Shown here: piece by piece, positions 16,301 through 25,218 of the stretch | Layout: every line of letters starts with the position of its first letter | Position numbering within the stretch: position 1 is the first letter of the stretch | Assembly: GCA_021295735.1 (NCBI GenBank) | Contig: JAGWBU010000017.1 | Span: 1-41,361, forward strand | DNA: 41,361 nt | From: Candidatus Poribacteria bacterium | Lineage (GTDB): Bacteria > Poribacteria > WGA-4E > WGA-3G | Direction: 5' to 3' | The notes under the pieces: generated by a model | What the model saw: only the letters and a program-made list of their open reading frames with translations | What the model was told of the DNA's origin: nothing | Databases searched by the model: none | Translations under genes and position numbers: made by a program

Positions 16301-16652
16301 AAGTAGAGCGGAAATGTTCCCATTCCATACTGCTGTCTGGCAGTTTTTGCTTGTTATGAGCATTATATTAGGATATACTTAAGAGGTAGATAAATGAGGG
16401 GTGTGCATATAATTCCCATGTTTAAATATGCGCTTAAAGGTAGTCCGCACACGCCGTGGGTTTCCGTCCACAAGTTCAAAGAGGCGCAGCATGCCACACG
16501 TTTGGCGCATGCTGCGTTGATTTGGCAATGAATTGCGCAACTACAAACGCATTTCTATAAATCAAGCGGCACCTGGCGCCTGTCCCTGTCTGTGTTGATG
16601 CGCCAAATATTTATGCACACCCTTAGAAAAATATAATTTAGAGGGAGAAAAA
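16301..16652. other. Intergenic region filled mainly by dispersed repeat copy B
   Basis: The 352-bp gap before the paralog array is mostly the 224-bp element at 16399-16622. I see no gene in the remaining bases. A TATAAT at 16632-16637 is too close to the start codon to be a confident promoter for the array. Confidence 0.6.
16399..16622 (+). mobile_element. MITE-like dispersed hairpin repeat, copy B (most complete)
   Basis: The 224-bp element is bounded by an 11-bp perfect terminal inverted repeat, GGGTGTGCATA (16399-16409) and TATGCACACCC (16612-16622). Inside is a 10-bp perfect stem, CGCAGCATGC (16485-16494) with GCATGCTGCG (16507-16516), then the tail shared with copies A and C. It codes for no transposase. 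The segment 16436-16622 matches 37408-37589 closely. No convincing target-site duplication was seen. Confidence 0.65.
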
Positions 16653-17546
16653 GTGTTGAAATTTTTTCGGTCAATTTTCGTTTCACTGCTTATATTTGGA
16701 TTAGGTGTAACCCTACTCGCTAACGAATGGGAAAAATTATACTTTCCAGACAACGTTGGCAGCTTTTGGGTTTACGAAGATCAAGACGGAGATGAATTAA
16801 CTCGCTATGCTGTAGAGAAAAAAGATGTTGAAGGAAAAACATTTCGTGCCTTTGACTATGAACCAGAAATAGATGATTGGGAAAAATATATGTATGCAGT
16901 GCACCCCTTTCTTTATCAAGTTGGTGAAGAATGGGTTGCTTTTTATGTTGGCAATGATATTGAAAACGCCAAGAAGTCAATCTTAACTAAAAAACTTGAT
17001 GAAATACTTGTGGCGCTCCGGCAATTAGCCGCCGGGCAACTCCCTCCCGGCATTACAATTGATTTTGACTATACTATTGAACCAAAAGCACAGGATTATT
17101 TTTATCTCTGTCCAATGCCTGTCACATATAATGAAGAATGGATTGCTATGCAGCTGGACGTAAAAGTAAAAATGACGATGGACATTCAGGGTGCCCCCGC
17201 TGAAATTCCGGATGAAGTTAAAACTATCTCCTCTACGACTAATCTTGTTGAAACAGGTAATGTTATTGGAAAGGAAACTGTTGAAACTGAAGCTGGAACG
17301 TTTGAAGACTGTTTAAAAATTGAGTATAAATCCAAAACAACCACAAATACAACACTCCCTCCTGAGTTCAAACAATTACTGTCGGAACAACAACCGAGCA
17401 AATCAGTTACGACACTGTGGTTAGCACCAAATGTTGGAATTGTCAAATTCAAAAATGAACAAGAGGATTCGGATGATGTGAAGACCCTTGAATTAAAAAG
17501 TTACGAAATCAAATCTGATGAGTCGGAAAACGGGGATAGTAAATAA
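16653..17546 (+). CDS. Secreted protein, four-member paralog array, member 1
   Basis: I do not recognise a named family; it loosely recalls DUF3108/TapB-type exported proteins. The start is GTG with GAGGGAG 5 nt upstream, followed by a signal peptide (MLKFFRSIFVSLLIFGLGVTLLA) and a mature part of about 275 residues. Array-wide blocks are visible: [18 protein letters not shown] near the mature N-terminus, [15 protein letters not shown] with a single conserved Cys, and [13 protein letters not shown]. It is the most divergent member (ELTRYAVEKKDVEGKT in place of [13 protein letters not shown]). Predicted periplasmic or extracellular; function unknown. A MITE-like repeat lies just upstream. Confidence 0.75.
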   Translation: MLKFFRSIFVSLLIFGLGVTLLANEWEKLYFPDNVGSFWVYEDQDGDELTRYAVEKKDVEGKTFRAFDYEPEIDDWEKYMYAVHPFLYQVGEEWVAFYVGNDIENAKKSILTKKLDEILVALRQLAAGQLPPGITIDFDYTIEPKAQDYFYLCPMPVTYNEEWIAMQLDVKVKMTMDIQGAPAEIPDEVKTISSTTNLVETGNVIGKETVETEAGTFEDCLKIEYKSKTTTNTTLPPEFKQLLSEQQPSKSVTTLWLAPNVGIVKFKNEQEDSDDVKTLELKSYEIKSDESENGDSK

Positions 17547-17599
17547 TCTGCAAAATGTGCTTGTACTGCTGTACTCGGATTATAGTAAAAACCATAATT

Positions 17600-17706
17600 A
17601 TTTACACACTACAAATCAACGCCAAATGCGCGCATGGCATTCTACATGATTCTGCATTGGTTAGGAAACCGCATCTACCGGGGAGTGTGCACATATTTTT
17701 AGGTTT
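17600..17706 (-). repeat. Degenerate repeat material related to the dispersed hairpin family (copy D)
   Basis: Read on the minus strand it contains GCGCATTTGGCGTTGATTTG, matching the right arm and tail start of copy A. The left arm is degraded. It is followed by a GGTTAGGAAACCGC-TCTACC segment, another short hairpin-like repeat, and by GTGTGCACATA, similar to the element end. Confidence 0.4.
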
Positions 17707-17739
17707 CACTATAATATCTCTTTGAAGGAAACACTTCGC

Positions 17740-18705
17740 ATGTTGAAAAAACTGTGTCCTCTCTGGATATTTTTTCTATCTTTTTATTTCAGTACGAATC
17801 TAATAGGAAACGAATCAACGCAAAAGTATTTTCCGAGTCCACTCGGCAGTTTTTGGGTCTATGAAGACCAAGATGGAAACGAATTGACACGCCGTGCGAT
17901 TGAAGGAGAAGAAATTGCGAGTAAAACATATTACGGCTTCAGTTACGAACCTATATTAGAAGACTGGAAAGATTTTCACCGGTACATGCATCTTACTCTG
18001 TTTAATGTTGGGGAGAAATGGATAACGTTTCTCGTTGAAGAAGAAGTTAAAACAGCAGTAAAGGCCCGTTTCACTAAAGAGATGGAAATTTTCTCCAAAT
18101 TGGCAAAGAGCTCTTTAGAGAATAACTCACCACCCGAATTCAACCTTACCGTTGACTTCAACTATAATGTGGAAATAGAAGCGGAAGAGGAATTCAATTT
18201 ACTCCCGATCCAAGCAGCTCCTGATGAAGAATGGGATACAACACAAATTAATGCCAAAGTTACAATGAAGTTTGACATACAGGGTCTACCAGATTTTCAG
18301 AATGCTGCTGACATGCCTGAAATCACACTTGATTATACTATTCTTGAAACGGGAAAAATACTTGGTACCGAAACGGTTAAGACCGCCGCTGGAACGTTTG
18401 AAGATTGTTTGAAAATTGAATACCGAACAGAAACTGAAATGACAACATCTCGAACACATGGAATGGAAGACTCACCCGGCGAATCAGTTTCAACATTGTG
18501 GTTAGCACCTAATATCGGAATTGTCAAATTTCATCAAAAAGCTGGGAAGATATTTCTGCATGCCATATCAGATAGAGATCTTATTGAGGCATCAAATTCT
18601 GATAAAGAGGCTGCTGATGTCGCGGCTCCCTCAATCAAAACATTTGAATTAACGAATTACGAAGTAGCATCTGATCTATCGCAAGACGATGCCAACAATA
18701 AATAG
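17740..18705 (+). CDS. Secreted protein, four-member paralog array, member 2
   Basis: About 321 residues. I choose the ATG at 17740 (AAGGA 10 nt upstream), because all four paralogs begin MLK[KRF]; a TTG 18 bp upstream is also in frame. The signal peptide is LCPLWIFFLSFYFSTNLIG-like, then [20 protein letters not shown]. The central block [20 protein letters not shown] is shared with member 4 almost unchanged, but not with members 1 or 3. It carries the [11 protein letters not shown] block and TLWLAPNIGIVK, then a longer acidic tail than its relatives. Exported; function unknown. Confidence 0.78.
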   Translation: MLKKLCPLWIFFLSFYFSTNLIGNESTQKYFPSPLGSFWVYEDQDGNELTRRAIEGEEIASKTYYGFSYEPILEDWKDFHRYMHLTLFNVGEKWITFLVEEEVKTAVKARFTKEMEIFSKLAKSSLENNSPPEFNLTVDFNYNVEIEAEEEFNLLPIQAAPDEEWDTTQINAKVTMKFDIQGLPDFQNAADMPEITLDYTILETGKILGTETVKTAAGTFEDCLKIEYRTETEMTTSRTHGMEDSPGESVSTLWLAPNIGIVKFHQKAGKIFLHAISDRDLIEASNSDKEAADVAAPSIKTFELTNYEVASDLSQDDANNK

Positions 18706-18752
18706 GTTACCGTTAGACTTATACCAACCAAGAAATAAATGGAGGAATCCTC

Positions 18753-19670
18753 GTGTTGAAAAAATTTTCTGTGGCACTGTTTTTTATATTAGTCTTTAGT
18801 TTTAGCATAACTTTGTTAGGGATTGAGTCAGCGCAGCTATATTTTCCTGGCACTTTAGATAGTTTTTGGGTTTATGAAGACCAGGATGGGAATGAGTTGA
18901 CCCGTCATTCAATTGAAGGTGAAGAGATTGCAGGTGAAACGTACCCCGCCTTCAGTTATGATCCTGAGTTAGAGGATTGGGTAAATTATAGCCCTTTTAT
19001 CCACCCCTTTTTATATCAAATTAATGATGTGGGGATCACGCTTGTTGTTGGTGAAGAGGTAGAAAACACAGTCAAAGCGCGCTTTAAAAATGAAATAGAA
19101 ACTTTTGTAGAAATAATAAAAGGGCAGGCACCACCAGGAATTGATACTTCTGTTTTTGATATGGGAGTTGACGTGGAGGTAGAGGCAGAAGAAAATCTGT
19201 TTTTACTTCCTGATACTATTGCTGTTGATGAAGAGTGGGACGTAAACGAGGTCGAAGTTAACGCCAAGTTGATTCCTCTGGGAGCTGGTGCTCCGGAAGG
19301 TGAAGAATTGTTGATCGATTTCACCATCGTCGAAACAGGAATTGTCCAGGGTACAGAAACTGTTGAAACGATAGCTGGCACGTTTGAAGACTGTCTGAAA
19401 GTTGAGTATCGCACTGAAACAACAGCAGTAATGACACCTAACCCTTCACCTGAAGACATAGCTTCTCCTGGAGAAACTGTAACGACAGTATGGTTTGCCC
19501 CCAACGTCGGAATAGTAAAATTACATCAAAAATCGGGACACATGTTCTTAGACATGATACCAGATGATGCAGGTTTTCCTGGTGCTCTTCCGCCTCATCA
19601 GGAGAGGACACTGGAATTAAAGAGATTTGAAATCAAAACTGCTGAATCGGAGAGTGGTAGCAGCGATTAA
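18753..19670 (+). CDS. Secreted protein, four-member paralog array, member 3
   Basis: 305 residues from a GTG start with GGAGG upstream. The signal peptide is MLKKFSVALFFILVFSFSITLLG. The mature protein carries [21 protein letters not shown], then [22 protein letters not shown] and IHPFLYQINDVGITLVVGEEVE, which closely match member 4. The middle (KNEIETFVEIIKGQAPPGIDTS) is its own and shorter than in members 2 and 4. The [17 protein letters not shown] and [19 protein letters not shown] blocks again match member 4. Spacing to member 2 is 47 bp. Confidence 0.78.
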   Translation: MLKKFSVALFFILVFSFSITLLGIESAQLYFPGTLDSFWVYEDQDGNELTRHSIEGEEIAGETYPAFSYDPELEDWVNYSPFIHPFLYQINDVGITLVVGEEVENTVKARFKNEIETFVEIIKGQAPPGIDTSVFDMGVDVEVEAEENLFLLPDTIAVDEEWDVNEVEVNAKLIPLGAGAPEGEELLIDFTIVETGIVQGTETVETIAGTFEDCLKVEYRTETTAVMTPNPSPEDIASPGETVTTVWFAPNVGIVKLHQKSGHMFLDMIPDDAGFPGALPPHQERTLELKRFEIKTAESESGSSD

Positions 19671-19713
19671 ATGATGGTGCGCCTATAAATCACACACGCA
19701 ATTAGGGAATGTT

Positions 19714-20646
19714 ATGTTAAAAAGATTTAGTGCTGTTTCAACGCTATTATTCGTTTTTAGTTTCAGTGCAGCGCTGCTTGGAAATGAGTCTGCGCAAAAA
19801 TATTTTCCCAGCATACTTGGAAGTTATTGGGTTTATGAAGACCAAGATGGAAACGAGTTAACTCGCCGCGCGATTGAAGGTGAAGAAATTGCGGGTGAAA
19901 CATATCACGCGTTTGAATATGAACCTGAGTTAGAGGATTGGGCGGATTATATCCCTTTTATCCATCCATTTCTATATCAATTCGGTGATGCTGGGATCAC
20001 ACTTGTTGTCGGTGATGAGGTTGAGAAAGCTGTAAAAGCACGGCTCACCAAAGAGATGGAAATATTTTCCAAATTGGCAAAGAATTCTTTAGAGAATAAC
20101 TCACCTTCCGAGTTCGACCTTACTGTTAACCTCAACTATGATGTAGAGGTAGAAGCTGAGAACCGATTCAATTTTCTCCCTGTCCAAATGGTTTCAGATG
20201 AAGAATGGGATGCAATACAAATTAGTGCCAAAATCACCATGCAATATAATATACAAGGTTTACCTGATTTTCAGGGGGCACCAGAACTGCCAGAAATCAC
20301 GCTTGATTTTACTATCCTCGAAACGGGAAAAATCCTCGGCACAGAAACTGTTGAAACGGAAGCTGGCACATTTGAAGACTGTTTGAAAGTTGAATATCGC
20401 ACAGAAACAACTGCAATTATTACCTCAGACCCTCCACCTGGACAGGTAAATCCACCAGGAGAAACTGTTACAACTGTATGGTATGCGCCTAACGTCGGAA
20501 TTGTAAAAGTTAAGCAAAAATCAGGTTACCTATTATTAGATATGTTACCTGCGGAAGCGGGAATACCAATGCCCGCTGATCCAAAGGAAAAAACACTTGA
20601 ATTAAAGAAATACGAAATCAAAATGGATACGGCGGAGGTTGAATGA
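19714..20646 (+). CDS. Secreted protein, four-member paralog array, member 4, overlapping hemB
   Basis: 310 residues, ATG start, signal peptide [20 protein letters not shown] then ALLG. It is a mosaic: residues 1-111 and about 225-310 follow member 3, while residues 112-210 ([14 protein letters not shown] to [13 protein letters not shown]) follow member 2, at both protein and DNA level. This points to gene conversion or unequal crossover within the array. Its TGA overlaps the hemB ATG (ATGA, 20643-20646), so it is translationally coupled to tetrapyrrole synthesis. A structural or ligand-binding exported role is possible; nothing shows haem binding directly. Confidence 0.8.
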   Translation: MLKRFSAVSTLLFVFSFSAALLGNESAQKYFPSILGSYWVYEDQDGNELTRRAIEGEEIAGETYHAFEYEPELEDWADYIPFIHPFLYQFGDAGITLVVGDEVEKAVKARLTKEMEIFSKLAKNSLENNSPSEFDLTVNLNYDVEVEAENRFNFLPVQMVSDEEWDAIQISAKITMQYNIQGLPDFQGAPELPEITLDFTILETGKILGTETVETEAGTFEDCLKVEYRTETTAIITSDPPPGQVNPPGETVTTVWYAPNVGIVKVKQKSGYLLLDMLPAEAGIPMPADPKEKTLELKKYEIKMDTAEVE

Positions 20647-21620
20647 GCGTTTTTCCTATCTATCGTCCAAGACGCCTACGCGCAAATGAAAACTTACGTC
20701 GCCTCGTCCGCGAAACTCATCTGTCTGTGGATGATCTCATTTATCCGATGTTTGTTGTGCATGGACAAAACACGGCACATGAAATCTCTTCTATGCCGGG
20801 GTGCTACCAATACTCAGTAGATAGACTCATAGATGCCGCGAAAGAACTTACATCTCTTGGTATTCCCGGGACAATCCTCTTTGGAATACCAGAAACGAAG
20901 GATCAGATTGGGTCTGAAGCCTATGCAGAAGATGGTATTATTCAGCAGGCAGTGCGTGCGATTAAGGACGCTGTCCCTGATCTACTTGTGATTACAGATG
21001 TCTGTCTGTGTGAATATACCGATCACGGTCATTGTGGTATCATTGAAGATGGCGAGGTGCAGAACGACCCAACGCTTGATTTACTTGTTAAAGAGAGTGT
21101 ATCGCACGCGCAGGCGGGGGCAGATGTAATTGCACCATCGGATATGATGGATGGTCGTGTCAGTGCAATTCGCGACGCATTAGACGATGAGGGATACGAA
21201 AACATCCCTATAATGGCGTATTCAGCAAAATATGCATCTGCTTTTTATGGACCCTTTCGTGAAGCGGCAGAATCAGCACCACAATTCGGTGATCGCCGCT
21301 CATATCAGATGGACCCAGCAAATTCTGAAGAAGCACTACGAGAAGTAGCATTAGATATTGAGGAGGGCGCGGACATTGTGATGGTGAAACCTGCTCTATC
21401 ATATCTTGATGTTATCCATCAAGTGAAGACGGAATTTCAGATGCCTGTTGCAGCGTATAACGTCAGCGGCGAATACGCTATGATAAAGGCAGCAGCACAA
21501 AACGGATGGATTGACGAAAAGCGGGTTGCGTTGGAGGCATTAACAAGTATCAAACGTGCAGGAGCAGATATAATTTTGACGTACTTTGCAAAATCGGTTG
21601 TAGAGTGGCTAAATAATTAG
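20643..21620 (+). CDS. hemB: Delta-aminolevulinic acid dehydratase (porphobilinogen synthase)
   Basis: HemB condenses two 5-aminolevulinate molecules into porphobilinogen in the cytoplasm. The 325-residue protein has the zinc-site cysteines C121, C123 and C131 ([14 protein letters not shown]), which marks a Zn-dependent rather than Mg-only enzyme. The two active-site lysines are K196 ([14 protein letters not shown]) and K249 ([10 protein letters not shown]). The start codon overlaps the stop of the preceding secreted protein. It leads the cluster towards hemL; spacing to hemL is about 98 bp and includes a decayed short repeat. Confidence 0.97.
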   Translation: MSVFPIYRPRRLRANENLRRLVRETHLSVDDLIYPMFVVHGQNTAHEISSMPGCYQYSVDRLIDAAKELTSLGIPGTILFGIPETKDQIGSEAYAEDGIIQQAVRAIKDAVPDLLVITDVCLCEYTDHGHCGIIEDGEVQNDPTLDLLVKESVSHAQAGADVIAPSDMMDGRVSAIRDALDDEGYENIPIMAYSAKYASAFYGPFREAAESAPQFGDRRSYQMDPANSEEALREVALDIEEGADIVMVKPALSYLDVIHQVKTEFQMPVAAYNVSGEYAMIKAAAQNGWIDEKRVALEALTSIKRAGADIILTYFAKSVVEWLNN

Positions 21621-21637
21621 CTGTGGTTAGCAGTAGA

Positions 21638-21664
21638 CTCTTCTGTAGGAACGATTTCTTGGTA
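21638..21664 (+). repeat. Decayed copy of the CTGTAGGAGCGACC-type repeat
   Basis: CTCTTCTGTAGGAACGATTTC then TTGGT resembles the better copy at 26134-26166 (CTCTTCTGTAGGAGCGACC), but the inverted repeat of the hairpin is lost. It lies between hemB and hemL. Confidence 0.45.
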
Positions 21665-21718
21665 GGAATGATTTCAAACCTTAACTTAACAAATTAAAAC
21701 TGAAATAGGAGGAACGAA

Positions 21719-23002
21719 TTGGAGAGCAGCAAATCCTTATCAGCGTGGCAAAAATCACAACAATTTATCCCTGGTGGTGTTAACAGTCCTGTCCGTAATT
21801 TCAGTAAGGTTGGTGAGCATCCTCGCTTTATTGATTATGGTACCGGGTCTAAAATTTACGACATAGACGGAAACGCGTATATTGATTATGTCGCTTCATG
21901 GGGTCCGTTAGTTTTGGGGCATGCGCATCCAGATGTAGTCGAAGCTATCAACGCTGCATCCGCACGCGGAACAAGTTTTGGCGCACCCACGACTTTAGAG
22001 ACAGAACTTGCTGAAATCATCGTCAACGCAGTACCCTCTATTGATCAGGTTCGGCTTGTCAACTCAGGTACGGAAGCGACAATGAGTGCAATTCGTGTCG
22101 CACGCGGTTATACTGGACGGAATAAAATCATCAAGATAGACGGATGCTATCACGGACATGTAGACTATCTCTTAGCAAAAGCTGGGTCTGGCGTTGCAAC
22201 TTTCGGTCTTTCAGATAGTGGTGGTGTTCCAGAAGATTTTGCACGCAATTCCCTTACTGTCCCATTTAACGATCCTGAAGCAGTGAAAGTAACAATCGAA
22301 GCGAATGCTGATGAAATCGCCTGTCTCATTCTTGAGCCTATCATGGGGAACATGGGTATTATCCCGCCCCGTGAGGGTTATCTCAATGAACTTCGTGAAA
22401 TAACTGAACAGCATGGAATCGTGCTTATCTTTGATGAAGTAATTACTGGCTTCCGCGTGGCTTATGGCGGCGCACAGTCATACTACGGTGTTACGCCTGA
22501 TATGACCTGTCTTGGAAAGATAATCGGTGGCGGTTTGCCTGTCGGTGCTTACGGCGGAAAAAGTGAAATTATGCGGTGCGTTGCGCCTGAAGGCGATGTC
22601 TATCAGGCAGGCACTTTGTCTGGTAATCCGTTGGCAGTCACTGCCGGTATAACAACTTTGAAAAAGTTGGCGGAACCCGGGGTTTATGAGCAGCTTGAAA
22701 ACCGTGCGTCTGTACTTGCGGATGGACTCGCTGAGGCAACCCAAAAACATGGAATTAACGCATGGCATAGCCGCGTCGGTTCAATGTTGATGCTTTACTT
22801 CACATCGGAAGTTGTTACTGATGCGGATGGTGCACGAACTGCTGATACAGAACGTTTTCGTCAGTACTTTTGGGGTCTCCTTGAACGTGGCGTGTATGTT
22901 GCCCCTTCCCAATTTGAAGCAGGATTTGTCTCCTTAGTTCATTCTGAAGCAGATATCAACACGACCGTTCAAGCCGCAACTGAGGTAATAGCAAATTTCT
23001 AA
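21719..23002 (+). CDS. hemL: Glutamate-1-semialdehyde 2,1-aminomutase
   Basis: HemL (GSA-AM) converts glutamate 1-semialdehyde to 5-aminolevulinate with PLP, the second step of the C5 pathway begun by HemA, present further down the cluster. At 427 residues it has normal length. The PLP lysine is K267 ([17 protein letters not shown]) and D239 lies in [10 protein letters not shown]. The start is a TTG preceded by an excellent AGGAGG 7 nt upstream. The N-terminus [16 protein letters not shown] is typical of the family. Confidence 0.97.
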   Translation: MESSKSLSAWQKSQQFIPGGVNSPVRNFSKVGEHPRFIDYGTGSKIYDIDGNAYIDYVASWGPLVLGHAHPDVVEAINAASARGTSFGAPTTLETELAEIIVNAVPSIDQVRLVNSGTEATMSAIRVARGYTGRNKIIKIDGCYHGHVDYLLAKAGSGVATFGLSDSGGVPEDFARNSLTVPFNDPEAVKVTIEANADEIACLILEPIMGNMGIIPPREGYLNELREITEQHGIVLIFDEVITGFRVAYGGAQSYYGVTPDMTCLGKIIGGGLPVGAYGGKSEIMRCVAPEGDVYQAGTLSGNPLAVTAGITTLKKLAEPGVYEQLENRASVLADGLAEATQKHGINAWHSRVGSMLMLYFTSEVVTDADGARTADTERFRQYFWGLLERGVYVAPSQFEAGFVSLVHSEADINTTVQAATEVIANF

Positions 23003-23021
23003 AGAATGGTAAAGGAATTGA

Positions 23022-24002
23022 ATGTCAAGTTTTGATGGTATAGTTAAAATAATTGCTGACGATCTCAGTGCTATAGAGGCGAAACTGACTGAAAACACAG
23101 CGAGCGAATATAGTTTTGTAGATATGGCAGTTCAACATGTTGTAGAAGGTGGTGGTAAACGTCTGCGTCCTATTCTTGTTGTGCTATCTGCAAAAGCGTG
23201 TGGGTATGAAGGTGCTGATGCACACACACTCGCATCAGTTGTTGAACTGATCCATGTCGCATCCCTTGTCCATGATGATGTGCTTGATGAAGCTGCTATC
23301 CGCCGTGGTCGTGAAACACTACAGACAAAATGGGGAAATAAGGTTGCAGTGCTCGTTGGGGATTACTTGCATGCGCGTGTTCTCTCAATGTTGGTTTCCC
23401 GCCGCGCAGATGACCCCGCGATGACAATACTTGCAGATACCACGCAGGCAATGTGCGAAGGTGAGGTAATACATGCTTACAAAAGCGGAGATTTTGATAT
23501 TTCTGAAGAAGAGTACCTGAAAATAATTAGTTTTAAAACCGGTAAGTTAATCGCTGCTTCTTGTACACTCGGTGCACACCTCGGCACAAATGATGAGCAA
23601 CAGATTAATGCGATCACTACCTACGGTCAGCAAATTGGAACCGCATTCCAAATCGTAGATGATCTGCTCGATTTTGTGGAAGACCCTGAAAAGTTGGGAA
23701 AAAACGCTTTCGGTGACCTTCGGGAAGGAAAACTTACTTTTCCTATCATACATACACGAAAAGTGTGTAATGCTGATGAGAAACAGACCCTTGAAAAAGT
23801 GTTAAACCCTAACACTGATGAAACCGAAGCTATCACCTTTGTTGAATCGCTGTTCCAAAAATATGGTGTTGAACCCCATTGCCTGAAGGTTGCTCAAGGT
23901 TATGCAGATCGGGCAAAAGCGGCGTTGGCAAAAATACCACAATCAGATGCTCGTACAGCCTTACAAGACCTTGCAGATTACGTCGTTTCACGGGATTCAT
24001 AG
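23022..24002 (+). CDS. ispB: Trans long-chain polyprenyl diphosphate synthase (octaprenyl/heptaprenyl type)
   Basis: It adds isopentenyl diphosphate to an allylic primer to make the side chain of a respiratory quinone. Visible motifs: GGGKRLRP (43-50), first Asp-rich motif DDVLD (85-89), second DDLLD (213-217). Ala at the fifth position before the first motif is the small residue typical of long-chain synthases. The length of 326 residues is normal. It starts 20 bp after hemL, so it shares the transcript. Exact chain length cannot be told, so the symbol is by family resemblance. Confidence 0.9.
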   Translation: MSSFDGIVKIIADDLSAIEAKLTENTASEYSFVDMAVQHVVEGGGKRLRPILVVLSAKACGYEGADAHTLASVVELIHVASLVHDDVLDEAAIRRGRETLQTKWGNKVAVLVGDYLHARVLSMLVSRRADDPAMTILADTTQAMCEGEVIHAYKSGDFDISEEEYLKIISFKTGKLIAASCTLGAHLGTNDEQQINAITTYGQQIGTAFQIVDDLLDFVEDPEKLGKNAFGDLREGKLTFPIIHTRKVCNADEKQTLEKVLNPNTDETEAITFVESLFQKYGVEPHCLKVAQGYADRAKAALAKIPQSDARTALQDLADYVVSRDS

Positions 24003-24079
24003 GTGAGAAGAACCCAGGCGTTTCCCTTTGTATTTTGTAAAAGGCGCCGGTCTATACGCTAACTTATTCAAGAATCGCA

Positions 24080-25201
24080 ATGTTTTATCCAGCACATATA
24101 AATCTTCAAAACAGAAAATGTCTTGTTGTGGGCGGCGGCACTGTTGCTGAACGTAAAGTTGTCTCCATGCTCATTAGTGGAGGGGACGTGACTCTGATTA
24201 GTCCCAACGCAACCGAATTATTGATGTTCCTCGCAGAACTCGGTACAATACGTTGGCATAAACGACAACTAAAGGCTGGAGATACAACAGGCTATTTTCT
24301 TGTGTGTGCCGCAACCGATTTTACAGCTATAAACACAGCAGTATATGTTGAAGCACACGAAAAAAACAGAATTCGTTTAGTCAATGTTGTAGATGTAATT
24401 CCACAATGTGCCTTTGCCGCTGCCTCTGTTGTAACAGATGGCGAACTCATGATTAGTATCTCCACCAGTGGAATGAGTCCAGCGACAAGTAGACGCATCC
24501 GAGAACATTTTGAAGAGACATTGAATACGTCATCTTTATATACACTTGGATACGAAAATGGAAAACCAGTGCCTATTGAAAATCAAGGGCTGCCCTATCC
24601 TGTTTATCTTTTATTGGAAGATCGTAAGTGTGTGGTCCTATGTGAGCAGGAAACATCGGAAATTAAGCGCCGAGTCTCGCTTTTACAACAATGCGGTGCT
24701 ACAGTGATGTATAATTCTACTGACTTTGAAGACGCATTCCTTGTGATATCCGATGCGTCTATACGTGATACTTCTGATGCCTTATTACGAGAGTGCCTTG
24801 AGAAACCAGATTCTGGAAACTTCTCTACACCGAATTTGATTATAGATAATAACCTTATCATAAGCATATCCGCTAAGAATGGCACAGATGTTAGCAAAGT
24901 AAAACAGCTACATGAGCGACTAACACATAAGTTTGAAAACAACGGCTACGGTGCTTTTATTGATCTTCTTGGCACGCGCCGAGCGGAAGTTCTTAATGCT
25001 TTTCCTACGTCAAAAATGCGCGGCGACTTTTTTGAGGAACTCATTGGACACGTCGCAGGCAGTCCACAAACATGTTGTCTAAGACTCACAGACGCTGAAT
25101 GTTCTGCTGAATGCCTTTTCAATTGGGTGCGACAAGGTAAAATTGAACAGGCGAACGATTTTATATCAGACCTTTTAAGCGCACAGCGTGCAAACTTATA
25201 A
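24080..25201 (+). CDS. Precorrin-2 dehydrogenase/sirohydrochlorin ferrochelatase-like protein with internal duplication
   Basis: The N-terminal 150 residues match CysG-N/Met8/SirC: NAD-binding VVGGGTVAERK (16-26), VNVVD with the expected catalytic Asp 105, and SISTSGMSPATSRRIREHF as dimerisation helix. A second, diverged copy of the same fold occupies about 173-290: YPVYLLLEDRKCVVLC parallels YPAHINLQNRKCLVV, and IISISAKNGTDVSKVKQLHERL parallels ISISTSGMSPATSRRIREHF. This copy lacks the glycine-rich loop. A single C-terminal helical part follows (DLLGTRRAEVLNAFP). With CobA in the cluster, the role is precorrin-2 oxidation towards sirohydrochlorin. The length, 373, far exceeds the usual 150-220. 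No clear Shine-Dalgarno is seen. Confidence 0.85.
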   Translation: MFYPAHINLQNRKCLVVGGGTVAERKVVSMLISGGDVTLISPNATELLMFLAELGTIRWHKRQLKAGDTTGYFLVCAATDFTAINTAVYVEAHEKNRIRLVNVVDVIPQCAFAAASVVTDGELMISISTSGMSPATSRRIREHFEETLNTSSLYTLGYENGKPVPIENQGLPYPVYLLLEDRKCVVLCEQETSEIKRRVSLLQQCGATVMYNSTDFEDAFLVISDASIRDTSDALLRECLEKPDSGNFSTPNLIIDNNLIISISAKNGTDVSKVKQLHERLTHKFENNGYGAFIDLLGTRRAEVLNAFPTSKMRGDFFEELIGHVAGSPQTCCLRLTDAECSAECLFNWVRQGKIEQANDFISDLLSAQRANL

Positions 25202-25218
25202 CTAATGTAAGCAAAACC

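Noticed and set aside
16632-16637. TATAAT as promoter of the paralog array
   Set aside because: It is 15 bp from the start codon, so the Shine-Dalgarno would lie at or before the transcript start; no matching -35.
19016-19504. Minus-strand open frame of 162 codons, Ser/Thr-rich
   Set aside because: It lies fully inside array member 3 on the opposite strand, and its composition is what an antisense frame of that gene would give.
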